A DNA stretch of 19,037 nt, from contig JBHORE010000114.1 of NCBI GenBank assembly GCA_042408415.1, forward strand, positions 1-19,037, in the 5' to 3' direction. Shown piece after piece: positions 5,648 through 12,044 of this stretch (position 1 is the first letter of the stretch; the number at the start of each line of letters is the position of its first letter). The DNA comes from Thermobaculum sp042408415. Its GTDB lineage: Bacteria > Chloroflexota > Chloroflexia > Thermobaculales > Thermobaculaceae. The notes under the pieces were generated by a model, which searched no databases, was not told the origin of the DNA, and saw only the letters and a list, made by a program, of their open reading frames with translations. Position numbers and translations under genes: made by a program.

Positions 5648-7009
5648 ATGGAGACCCAGCTTTTTGACGTACAGGCAATACGTGCCAACCTGCACGACGC
5701 AATAGCCGCGCGCGATCGTGAGCATACCCATGTGTTCCTCCAGCAGCTACCGCCCGAGGAGGTGGCGCAGCTGCTGGAGAGTATGCCCTCGGAGGAGCTT
5801 GCACAGCTACTGCAGCTGATCACAGACGAGGAGTTGGCGGACCTGCTGGAGAAGATGGACGCCGCCACAGCCGCGCATATCGTCCGCAAGCTCTCTTATG
5901 CCCGTGCTGCGGACATCCTGGAGGAGATGGCCCCCGACAACGCCACCGACATCGCTGGCGAGCTGGAGCCCGAGGAGGCCGAGGCCATCCTCGTGGAGAT
6001 GCAGCCAGCAGAGGCCGATGACATCCGCGATCTGCTGTCTTACCCACCCGACACGGCGGGAGGCCGGATGACACCCGAGTTCGTCGCCATATCCCCCAAC
6101 CTGACGGTCGATGAGGCGCTAGTGGCGCTGCGCAAGGTCGCATCCGAGGCCGAGACGATCTACTACGTCTACGTTGTGGACGACCACGACCGCCTGATAG
6201 GGGTGCTCAACCTGCGCGACCTGGTGGTGTCACCTCCTGGGAGGTCCGTGGGGGAGATCATGATCCGGGAGCCTATAAAGGTCAGGGCTTCCGAGGATCA
6301 GGAGACAGCGGCCAGGCTGCTGGGCGAGTACAACCTCTTGGCTATCCCCGTGGTGGACGACGATGACCGTCTGCTGGGCATCATCACCGTGGACGACGCC
6401 GCCGACATCCTAGAGCAGGAGTTCAGCGAGGACTACCTCAAGATGGCCGGCACCGACGCGGAGGCTATGGAGAGACGTACCCCTGCCCAGGTGGCCATGA
6501 TCCGCCTGCCTTGGCTGCTGGGCACGATGACGATCGAGCTGCTGGCGGGGCTGGTGATCTCCCGCTTCGACCACGTGCTCCAGCAGGTGATCCTGCTGGC
6601 CTCCTTCATGCCAGTGATCTCGGCGGTATCAGGCAATGTAGGGCTGCAGGCAGCGGCAATAGTCGTGCGTGGGCTGGACACAGGGCACGTCAGCCTGCGG
6701 AACTGGGGGCGGCAAGTGTTCAAGGAGCTGTCGGCATCCCTGCTCATGGCGATCAGCTGCGGCCTTGTGCTGGGCACCATCGGGGCGGTCTGGTCCCGTC
6801 ATCTGCCGTTCGGGATCGTGATCGGGGGAGCAATGATCTGTTCCATGCTCACCGCGGGCTTCATGGGCACCATGATGCCTATGATCTCCAAGAGGTTAGG
6901 GTTCGACCCGGCCACCACCGCTGGGCCATTTGAGACCGCCTTCCAGGACGTTATAGGCTTCGGGGTGTTTCTGTGGCTGGCCTCTATTCTCATTCACTGG
7001 CTCAGCTGA
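5648..7009 (+). CDS. mgtE: Mg2+ channel/transporter MgtE
   Basis: The 453-residue product is a Mg2+-gated dimeric Mg2+ channel of the inner membrane. Domains in order: MgtE N-terminal superhelical domain of short acidic helical repeats (about 20-125), two CBS domains (about 141-195 and 204-258) that bind regulatory Mg2+, a plug helix, then five membrane segments (285-453). The pore family signature appears as SGNVGLQ (usually GGNxGxQ) and DPATTAGPF then QDVIGF, retaining the conserved pore aspartate. It is full length. GGAGG (5637-5641) ends six bases before the ATG. The gene lies behind a leader with terminator, antiterminator and anti-SD segments, so Mg2+-dependent attenuation is likely. 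A small membrane protein gene follows 60 bases downstream. Confidence 0.95.
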   Translation: METQLFDVQAIRANLHDAIAARDREHTHVFLQQLPPEEVAQLLESMPSEELAQLLQLITDEELADLLEKMDAATAAHIVRKLSYARAADILEEMAPDNATDIAGELEPEEAEAILVEMQPAEADDIRDLLSYPPDTAGGRMTPEFVAISPNLTVDEALVALRKVASEAETIYYVYVVDDHDRLIGVLNLRDLVVSPPGRSVGEIMIREPIKVRASEDQETAARLLGEYNLLAIPVVDDDDRLLGIITVDDAADILEQEFSEDYLKMAGTDAEAMERRTPAQVAMIRLPWLLGTMTIELLAGLVISRFDHVLQQVILLASFMPVISAVSGNVGLQAAAIVVRGLDTGHVSLRNWGRQVFKELSASLLMAISCGLVLGTIGAVWSRHLPFGIVIGGAMICSMLTAGFMGTMMPMISKRLGFDPATTAGPFETAFQDVIGFGVFLWLASILIHWLS

Positions 7010-7068
7010 GCCCTTGGCACGGAGGCTGCTATGGAGCATTCAGCACAGCTTGGAGGGACGAAGCATAT

Positions 7069-7293
7069 ATGGAACCACCCGAAGACGAGATCGAGGAGCG
7101 CCGCGTGGTGCGGCGCAGGTACGTGGGCGGTGACCCAGTTATGTCGATCATAATGCTGATCGTGTTGGTCGTCATCGTGCTCCTGCTGCTGGACATCCTG
7201 GGGGTGATCAACGTGATTCCCGGCATAGGCCCGGGCGGAGGGAGCAACCCGTTGCCCGCCAGCACACCAGCGGTGGGAGGCTGGCGACCCTAG
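7069..7293 (+). CDS. small single-pass membrane protein, unknown function
   Basis: This 74-residue protein is not one I recognise. It has a charged N-terminus (EDEIEERRVVRRR, residues about 6-18), one strongly hydrophobic helix (MSIIMLIVLVVIVLLLLDIL, 35-54) and a Gly/Pro/Ser-rich tail (GIGPGGGSNPLP), so it is probably an inner-membrane peptide with a short cytoplasmic basic segment. GGAGGG (7052-7057) lies eleven bases before the ATG, rather far, so expression may be weak. It begins 60 bases after mgtE with no terminator between, so cotranscription is likely and a role as an accessory to MgtE is possible but unproven. Its TAG overlaps the stop codon of the convergent regulator gene in the palindrome CTAG. 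Confidence 0.65.
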   Translation: MEPPEDEIEERRVVRRRYVGGDPVMSIIMLIVLVVIVLLLLDILGVINVIPGIGPGGGSNPLPASTPAVGGWRP

Positions 7294-8252
7294 CACCGAT
7301 CACTCGCATACAGCCGGCACATCCTCGACACAACCTGAGCGACACGTGTCCTAAGCTGCAACGGCTCAATCACCTCGCAATCCTCTCCTAGGCCCAGCAC
7401 GTAGCACTGGGCCTCTTCCGGCGTCTCCATTACCACCCAGCAAGTGACCCAACCATCCTCAGGGCCCTCCTCACGCTCGAATGTGGCGTAGCGCCATAGA
7501 GACTTGGCTAACTCCAGCGCCTCGGCCCTGATCCGCAGCAGAGTAAGATAGCGAGGAAGGCTCTCCTGGAACTGCTTCTGGGAATCGCGCCAGTACCTAG
7601 CAAGATCGAAGCCTGCAGGCCGATCGAACCGCTCACCGAGCTCCACGCTCGTCATGCGGGAGACCCTATAGGTCCTGACCTCACCTTCCACTGCACCCAC
7701 CAAGTACCAAGATCCTCCCTTGACCACAAGCCCCAATGGCTGGAGGTATCGCTCGACCTCTTGGCCATCAGCCCTGTGGTACCTTACGCGCACGGAGCAT
7801 TCCTCCCACACGGCCCTGTAGAGGGTTGGCAGCAGGTCCACGGACTCCTCGCGCGGGCGCCAGCCTACGGGATCGACGTACAGGCGCTCGCGCACCCTAT
7901 CCAAACTCTCTCTATGTCGGGACTGAAGAGCTAGCGCCAGCTTGCTATATGCCGCCTCCAGCTTGCTGCCCAATCCCAGGTCCGATAGCAGCTTAGAGCT
8001 GTGCCCCAAGAGCAGCACCTCCAGCTCCTCAGGGCCGATACCTGGGACGTCCAATTCGTACCCCGGTAGGAGGGCCCATCCGCCCCCCGCTCCACGCTGG
8101 GCGTAGATCGGCACGCCCGCCATCCCCAGCGCCTCCATGTCCCGATGTATGGTCCTCTCGGAGACCTCTAGCTTATCCGCCAACTCCCTGGCAGTCACCC
8201 TGCCACGTCGCCGCAGGATCAGCAGTATGGCCAATAACCTGTCCGCGCGCAC
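7290..8252 (-). CDS. YafY-type transcriptional regulator with HTH and WYL domains
   Basis: This 320-residue cytoplasmic DNA-binding protein has an N-terminal HTH_11 domain (ADRLLAILLILRRRGRVTAR, then ELADKLEVSERTIHRDMEAL, residues 3-45) and a central WYL domain (RYHRADGQEVERYLQPLGLV then GSWYLVGA), followed by the usual C-terminal extension. WYL domains sense small ligands or nucleic acids. The GTG at 8252 is preferred because GGAGG (8263-8259) sits six bases upstream and the protein then begins with VRADRLL, the family's normal start; an ATG at 8318 would add 22 atypical residues. It is divergent from a PPOX-family gene, with a dyad between the two promoters, so it probably controls both itself and that enzyme. 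Confidence 0.87.
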   Translation of the reverse strand: MRADRLLAILLILRRRGRVTARELADKLEVSERTIHRDMEALGMAGVPIYAQRGAGGGWALLPGYELDVPGIGPEELEVLLLGHSSKLLSDLGLGSKLEAAYSKLALALQSRHRESLDRVRERLYVDPVGWRPREESVDLLPTLYRAVWEECSVRVRYHRADGQEVERYLQPLGLVVKGGSWYLVGAVEGEVRTYRVSRMTSVELGERFDRPAGFDLARYWRDSQKQFQESLPRYLTLLRIRAEALELAKSLWRYATFEREEGPEDGWVTCWVVMETPEEAQCYVLGLGEDCEVIEPLQLRTRVAQVVSRMCRLYASDRC

Positions 8253-8278
8253 TCCTAACCTCCACGCCGTAGTAGGCG

Positions 8279-8335
8279 ATTGTAGCAGAACCAACACAAA
8301 TATGTCGTTAGGTGTCATATTTTGCTGGTTACAAT
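8279..8335. promoter_or_regulatory. divergent promoter region with central dyad
   Basis: Two TACAAT -10 hexamers face away from each other: minus strand 8284-8279 for the WYL regulator and plus strand 8330-8335 for the PPOX gene (with TTAGGT at 8308-8313, 16-base spacer). Between them lies a perfect inverted repeat AAATATG (8298-8304) and CATATTT (8316-8322) separated by 11 bases. It covers both -35 regions, the expected place for an autoregulatory operator. Confidence 0.55.
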
Positions 8336-8371
8336 CGCTGTTGGAATCTTATTAGAGGAGGTACATAGCTT

Positions 8372-8878
8372 TTGGACGGTACGGCAAGCAACACATCATT
8401 CCCCAGGGCCAGCAGGCCATACATCCCAGGCTACGGCGTGCCCGACTCGGAGGAGGGCATGCTCCCCTGGGAGCACGTGACCAGCAAGCTCACGAGCGCC
8501 AAGAACTACTGGGTGTGCACCGCTAGCAAGGACTGCAGGCCACACTGCACCCCCATCTGGGGCACCTACCTGGACGGAACGCTATACTTGGAGGGCAGCT
8601 CCCGCACCCGGCGCGGGAGGGACATAGCGCAGAACCCGCACGTGGTGGTGCACCTGGAGAGCGGGGACGACGTGGTGATCCTGGAGGGCGTCGCCGAAGA
8701 GATAGTACCCGACAGCGACTTGGCCCAGAAGCTGGCCGAGGCCATAGGGAGCAAGTACGAGGGCTACCAACCCGAACCCGAGCAATGGAGCGAGGGAGGG
8801 CTGTACAAGGTAAGCCCGAGGGTCGTGTTTGCCTGGAAGCAGTTTCCTGTAGATGCGACCAAATGGACCTTCGAATAG
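8372..8878 (+). CDS. pyridoxamine 5'-phosphate oxidase-family (FMN/F420-binding) protein
   Basis: This 168-residue protein has the split-barrel flavin/F420-binding fold of the PPOX/FDOR group. The core motifs are NYWVCTASKDCRPHCTPIWG (about residues 50-69), LYLEGSSRTRRGRDIAQNP (78-96; cofactor phosphate contacts through the SSRTRRGRDI basic stretch) and VVVHLESGDDVVILEGVAEE. The arrangement resembles FDOR-B proteins, which often use F420, but FMN, heme or biliverdin cannot be excluded. The TTG start is supported by AGGAGGT (8356-8362), nine bases upstream. It is divergent from a WYL regulator that probably controls it. It converges on the O-methyltransferase gene with no bases between the stop codons. 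Confidence 0.8.
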   Translation: MDGTASNTSFPRASRPYIPGYGVPDSEEGMLPWEHVTSKLTSAKNYWVCTASKDCRPHCTPIWGTYLDGTLYLEGSSRTRRGRDIAQNPHVVVHLESGDDVVILEGVAEEIVPDSDLAQKLAEAIGSKYEGYQPEPEQWSEGGLYKVSPRVVFAWKQFPVDATKWTFE

Positions 8879-9919
8879 CTAGAGAGGCTTCCTGGCCGCC
8901 TGTATGCCAAACCCGGGCATGGTGATGAGCTTCCTGTACCTCTGGGGAGCCAGCCCCGCATCCCTCTGCCAGCTGATGACGCTCTCCAGGGGCCAAGCAC
9001 CCGAGAGGCTGGTGGCTGCGAAGTAGAGATCCGCCAGAGCTTCGAGCTGTCCACGCCCGCCAGGGGTGCAGAACGTGTCCACAATCGCGAGGTATCCACC
9101 TGGCCTCAGAGCACGAGCGCACCTCTGAAATAGGTCGCGATTGATGCCCTCGTCGAAGTGGTGTATTAGGTTAGCTATGAGCACCAGATCGTAGGCCTCG
9201 GCCCCCATATCGTAGTAGCGAGCATCACCGACGACGTGCACCACTCGCTTGCCCATACCCTCCTGCGCCAGCAGCGGCCTCGAGGCCTCCACGGCTCCCG
9301 GCAGGTCTAGCACCTCGGCGTGCAACCCCGGATAGCGTCTGCAGAGCGCGACCGATAGCAGCCCGTGGGCCCCGCCCACGTCGAGCATGCGGCGTGGGTA
9401 CTTGGGCACAGGCACCCTGCGCGACACCTCAGGAGCTGACAGCCTGGCCAGCGAGCGCATGCCCCTCTGGTACAGCTCCCAGCCTTCGGGTGTCATCTCC
9501 TCGTGCATCCGTACGGGATTGCCGGTGCGCACGTACTCCTCGGCACGCTCTATGTACTCCCACTCCAGGTATCGAAACAGCATGCTGTCGTGGAGCGACG
9601 AGGGGCTATCCCTCAGGAGCCACCTCCTGGAGAGGCGCGTCAGGGTGTATAGCTCACCGCGCCTGCGCAGATAACCGGAGGCCACGAGCACCTCCAGCAC
9701 CCTCCGCGTGCCCTCCTCCGTCAGCCCGCAGGCTCGGGCTACTTCGGCCGCGGGCAGGGATGCACCAGCTAACGCCTCGAAGATCCCCATCTTGGTGGCG
9801 CCCATAAGCACCCTGCCAAGCCCCACGGCGTGCAAGGTCTGCAGGAACGGCACGGGTACCAGGCCCAATCTCAGCGCCAGCCGCTCCAGTAAGTTGTCCG
9901 CTATCACACCTAGCCGCAT
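8879..9919 (-). CDS. SAM-dependent O-methyltransferase (plant/hydroxyindole type, methyltransferase family 2)
   Basis: The 346-residue protein has a winged-helix dimerisation domain (residues about 30-100: TKMGIFEALAG, GTRRVLEVLVASGYLRR) and a C-terminal Rossmann methyltransferase domain. Motif I is LDVGGAHGL (179-187), the acidic motif II residue is D205 in VLDLPG, and LVLIANLIHHFDE (245-257) carries the histidines expected near the catalytic site of this family. CARALRPGGYLAIVD is the later SAM-fold strand. Members methylate hydroxyls of phenolics, polyketides or carotenoids; the substrate here is unknown and no biosynthetic genes accompany it. GGAGG on the minus strand ends four bases before the ATG at 9919, and a TACAAT (9951-9946) lies just upstream. 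Confidence 0.85.
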   Translation of the reverse strand: MRLGVIADNLLERLALRLGLVPVPFLQTLHAVGLGRVLMGATKMGIFEALAGASLPAAEVARACGLTEEGTRRVLEVLVASGYLRRRGELYTLTRLSRRWLLRDSPSSLHDSMLFRYLEWEYIERAEEYVRTGNPVRMHEEMTPEGWELYQRGMRSLARLSAPEVSRRVPVPKYPRRMLDVGGAHGLLSVALCRRYPGLHAEVLDLPGAVEASRPLLAQEGMGKRVVHVVGDARYYDMGAEAYDLVLIANLIHHFDEGINRDLFQRCARALRPGGYLAIVDTFCTPGGRGQLEALADLYFAATSLSGAWPLESVISWQRDAGLAPQRYRKLITMPGFGIQAARKPL

Positions 9920-9991
9920 GTTGCCTCCCTACAAGGTCTCCCGAGATTGTACATCAAAGTCGATCAGCAGGAGCCGGTCCATCCAGATGGA

Positions 9992-10000
9992 TGATATAAT
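9992..10000 (+). promoter_or_regulatory. extended -10 promoter for the DUF5654 gene
   Basis: TGATATAAT is a perfect extended -10 element (TGnTATAAT) with a start expected near 10007, leaving a leader of about 45 bases. No clear -35 is seen, which is usual for this promoter type. Confidence 0.6.
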
Positions 10001-10051
10001 TGGGCTCCAAGAGCTTGTTGCCTTATGTCAATACATGTGAGGAGGTGCATC

Positions 10052-10288
10052 ATGAGCAAGCAGGTTCTCAGGACCATCATCGAGCTGGCGACCGCCGCCT
10101 TCGGCTTAGTGGCCGCGCTTGCGTGGAACGCGGCGATCCAGGCGTTGTTCGAGGCGATACTGCCACAGGCGGGCGACGTGGTAGCCAAGTTTGCCTACGC
10201 CGTCGTGGTGACTATCATCGCCGTGGTGGTCATCATGAGGCTTGGTAGGTTAGCGGAGCGCATGGGGCTGGGAGAGGACCGATCCTAG
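10052..10288 (+). CDS. DUF5654-family small membrane protein
   Basis: This 78-residue protein has two hydrophobic helices, ELATAAFGLVAALAWNAAIQ (about 11-30) and FAYAVVVTIIAVVVIMRL (about 50-67), with a short loop (ILPQAGDV) between, and a charged tail. The AAFGLVAALAWNxAIQ core is what I associate with DUF5654, a family of unknown function found in bacteria and archaea. The ATG at 10052 is chosen because GGAGGT (10041-10046) ends five bases before it; an ATG at 10025 has no ribosome binding site. The gene is probably monocistronic behind the extended -10 promoter. Confidence 0.75.
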   Translation: MSKQVLRTIIELATAAFGLVAALAWNAAIQALFEAILPQAGDVVAKFAYAVVVTIIAVVVIMRLGRLAERMGLGEDRS

Positions 10289-10320
10289 GCAAATTCTCCA
10301 AATTAAAAGCCTCAAGGGGC

Positions 10321-10348
10321 TTGCACTGCAGGACGATAGAGTTATAAT
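10321..10348 (+). promoter_or_regulatory. promoter of the two-gene GG-tail operon
   Basis: TTGCAC (10321-10326), a 16-base spacer and a perfect TATAAT (10343-10348) predict a start near 10355. A weak stem (AAGCC 10307-10311 with GGCTT 10318-10322) touches the -35; it lacks a T-run and is not called a terminator. Confidence 0.65.
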
Positions 10349-10389
10349 TCGGTTAGAAGGTCCGGTCGTTAGCAGAAGGGAGGATCATT

Positions 10390-10626
10390 ATGGCAAGACT
10401 CATCATAGCCAACCGGAGAGGACACCAGGTACTTGAGTGGGATCCCGCCACCGACACCGAGGAGGTGAAGGCCGTGATTGCTGAGGCCGAGAGGATCATC
10501 CGCGAGGCCCGCGAGCAGGGCTGCAAGATCTCCCGTAAGGTGGGCGATCATCACGAACTATACGACGGACCGTTTGACCCCAACGTGGAGGAGTACCAGA
10601 TCATAGCCCCGATCGCCGGTGGCTAA
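10390..10626 (+). CDS. hypothetical protein ending in Gly-Gly
   Basis: This 78-residue protein opens with a short beta hairpin-like segment (ARLIIANRRGHQVLEWDP), then has a charged helix (EEVKAVIAEAERIIREAREQ, about residues 24-43), more strand-like sequence (CKISRKV), and ends FDPNVEEYQIIAPIAGG. A strand-helix-strand layout with a free C-terminal Gly-Gly is reminiscent of ubiquitin-like modifiers or small phage/plasmid-type proteins, but I cannot assign a family. GGGAGG (10378-10383) lies six bases before the ATG and a strong promoter precedes it. The stop is 22 bases before the next start, so the two genes are cotranscribed and probably work together. Confidence 0.75.
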   Translation: MARLIIANRRGHQVLEWDPATDTEEVKAVIAEAERIIREAREQGCKISRKVGDHHELYDGPFDPNVEEYQIIAPIAGG

Positions 10627-10648
10627 TGCCCCTCGCAGAGGGTCGGAC

Positions 10649-11125
10649 ATGTGGGCCTTTATCAGGAGGCTTCTAGGGCTTGCAGAGCCCCAACAGGAGC
10701 TGTCGGGTGACCTTGAGCTACCTTGGCGCCGGCGTTGGCACCAGACATTAAAGCGCAGCGCCGGCCCAGACTTCACTCGGCAGGACTACCGACTGGCGCG
10801 AGAGCGTGCCCGTGAGGTTGCTCGCGTCACTTTGGGTGAGGAACTCTGGCAGCAGCTCGAGAGGCAGGGGTATCTGGACGTACCCTCCAAGCGCTTTCCC
10901 GGCGTGACGTACAGGCTAAGGGTCGGCCTGCGTATCGAGGTGATATGCGCCCCGGGGGTGGAGTGCCCTTGGCCGTTCCCCTACCTGTGCATCAACCCTA
11001 AGTATCCTCTGCCCGAGCTGGAGTTCTTCGCCCACCTCTACCTTTACGTCCGCGACAGGGAGGACGAAATCATAAGAGTGGCAGCTCCCCAGCCCTGGAA
11101 CCAGGTGCTCGGTCGCACCTTCTAA
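10649..11125 (+). CDS. hypothetical protein, partner of the GG-tail protein
   Basis: This 158-residue cytoplasmic protein starts with an amphipathic helix (MWAFIRRLLGLAEPQ), has a basic middle with an Arg-rich helix (YRLARERAREVARVTLGEEL), then GYLDVPSKRFPGVTYRLRVG and a three-cysteine region (ICAPGVECPWPFPYLCINP, about residues 102-120) before PELEFFAHLYLYVRDREDE. I do not recognise a named domain; the GYLxVPSxxxPGxxYR and LCxxPxxPLP blocks look conserved-family-like. The ATG at 10649 with GAGGGT upstream is preferred; a GTG at 10619 overlapping the upstream gene is possible and would add ten residues. The three cysteines could bind metal or act in catalysis, which is speculation. Confidence 0.7.
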   Translation: MWAFIRRLLGLAEPQQELSGDLELPWRRRWHQTLKRSAGPDFTRQDYRLARERAREVARVTLGEELWQQLERQGYLDVPSKRFPGVTYRLRVGLRIEVICAPGVECPWPFPYLCINPKYPLPELEFFAHLYLYVRDREDEIIRVAAPQPWNQVLGRTF

Positions 11126-11193
11126 GATCACGGGGAACAATAAGTCTCCTACCTCAAGTCTAATCTGCGGACAAACCTTACGGGAGGGAGGAG

Positions 11194-12039
11194 ATGTCGC
11201 AGTTACCGGCCTTGGACGAAGTTGGTCCCGGCAGCGTGACATGGAAGATCCACCGAGAGAGGCTTTTGATCCTGGGATGGGGCAGAGCGGTGCTCATGCA
11301 GGTAGCCCATCCCAAGATAGCCGAGGCTGTGTATGCGCACTCGTACTTCAGCCACAGCGGCCAAGCCTACATTAAGAGGCTGAGGGGCACGATAGGTGCC
11401 ATGCTCTCTATGACCTTCGATCCCCCCGAGAAGGCACTGGCTACGATCCAGCACATCAACAAAATCCACGAGCGCGTGCAGGGCGAGATGTCCGCCAACT
11501 GCTCCCCCTACAGCAAACACACCCCCTACAGTGCCCTAGAACCTAAACTGCTGCTATGGGTCTATCTCACCCTATTGGACACGCATATCCGTACGTACGA
11601 GATGCTCATAGAGCCCCTCACTGATCAGGAAAGGGACACATATGTAAGGGAGAGCCGATTGGGTGGCCAGCTGCTGCTCATACCGCCAGAGATGCTTCCT
11701 TACACCTGGGGGGAGGTGCAGGCACTGGTGAAGCACGAGTTACAGGGCCCCGAGGTAAAGGTATGTGAGCACGCTCGCTATATAGCCCAGATGCTAGCTG
11801 AGCCACCTTTCATCCAGCCGGTGCGATCGCTATTCGGTCTGTGGAAGGTGATCTCGATCGGCATGCTGCCGGATACCCTAAGGGAGCAGTACAGGTTCGA
11901 CTGGGGACGCCCCCAATCTGGCGCCTACAACGCCGCCATAAAGATCATCAGGACTACCGTGCCTGTGTTGCCGGATCGCGCCAGGTACTGGCAGAAGTAC
12001 TTACTGGCCATGAAGAGGCTGCGGGCAGAGGCAGCCTAG
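11194..12039 (+). CDS. MpaB/Lcp-type oxygenase (DUF2236)
   Basis: This 281-residue, mostly helical protein belongs to the oxygenase MpaB/latex-clearing protein group (DUF2236), whose characterised members are b-type heme proteins. Family features seen: GWGRAVLMQVAHPKIAEAVYAHS near the N-terminus (residues about 29-51, with the conserved QxAHP histidine), the RLRGTIGAMLSMTF segment, a histidine in IHERVQG, and LLWVYLTLLDTHIRTYE, where the family often has LWVHATLVD. The last motif replaces the usual His by Tyr, so heme coordination may differ. GGAGG (11183-11187) lies six bases before the ATG. The gene is convergent with the propeller gene, five bases between the stops. The substrate is unknown. 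Confidence 0.82.
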   Translation: MSQLPALDEVGPGSVTWKIHRERLLILGWGRAVLMQVAHPKIAEAVYAHSYFSHSGQAYIKRLRGTIGAMLSMTFDPPEKALATIQHINKIHERVQGEMSANCSPYSKHTPYSALEPKLLLWVYLTLLDTHIRTYEMLIEPLTDQERDTYVRESRLGGQLLLIPPEMLPYTWGEVQALVKHELQGPEVKVCEHARYIAQMLAEPPFIQPVRSLFGLWKVISIGMLPDTLREQYRFDWGRPQSGAYNAAIKIIRTTVPVLPDRARYWQKYLLAMKRLRAEAA

Positions 12040-12044
12040 CGCCT

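Noticed and set aside
7098..7116. Perfect 7-bp GCGCCGC/GCGGCGC hairpin
   Set aside because: It lies inside the coding sequence of the small membrane protein, arises from Arg codons and has no T-run.
7290..7293. Shared CTAG of convergent stop codons
   Set aside because: It is a neat overlap of two TAG codons on opposite strands but common in tightly packed genomes and of no clear function.
10307..10322. AAGCC/GGCTT stem after the DUF5654 gene as a terminator
   Set aside because: Five base pairs, no T-run, and it overlaps the -35 of the next promoter.
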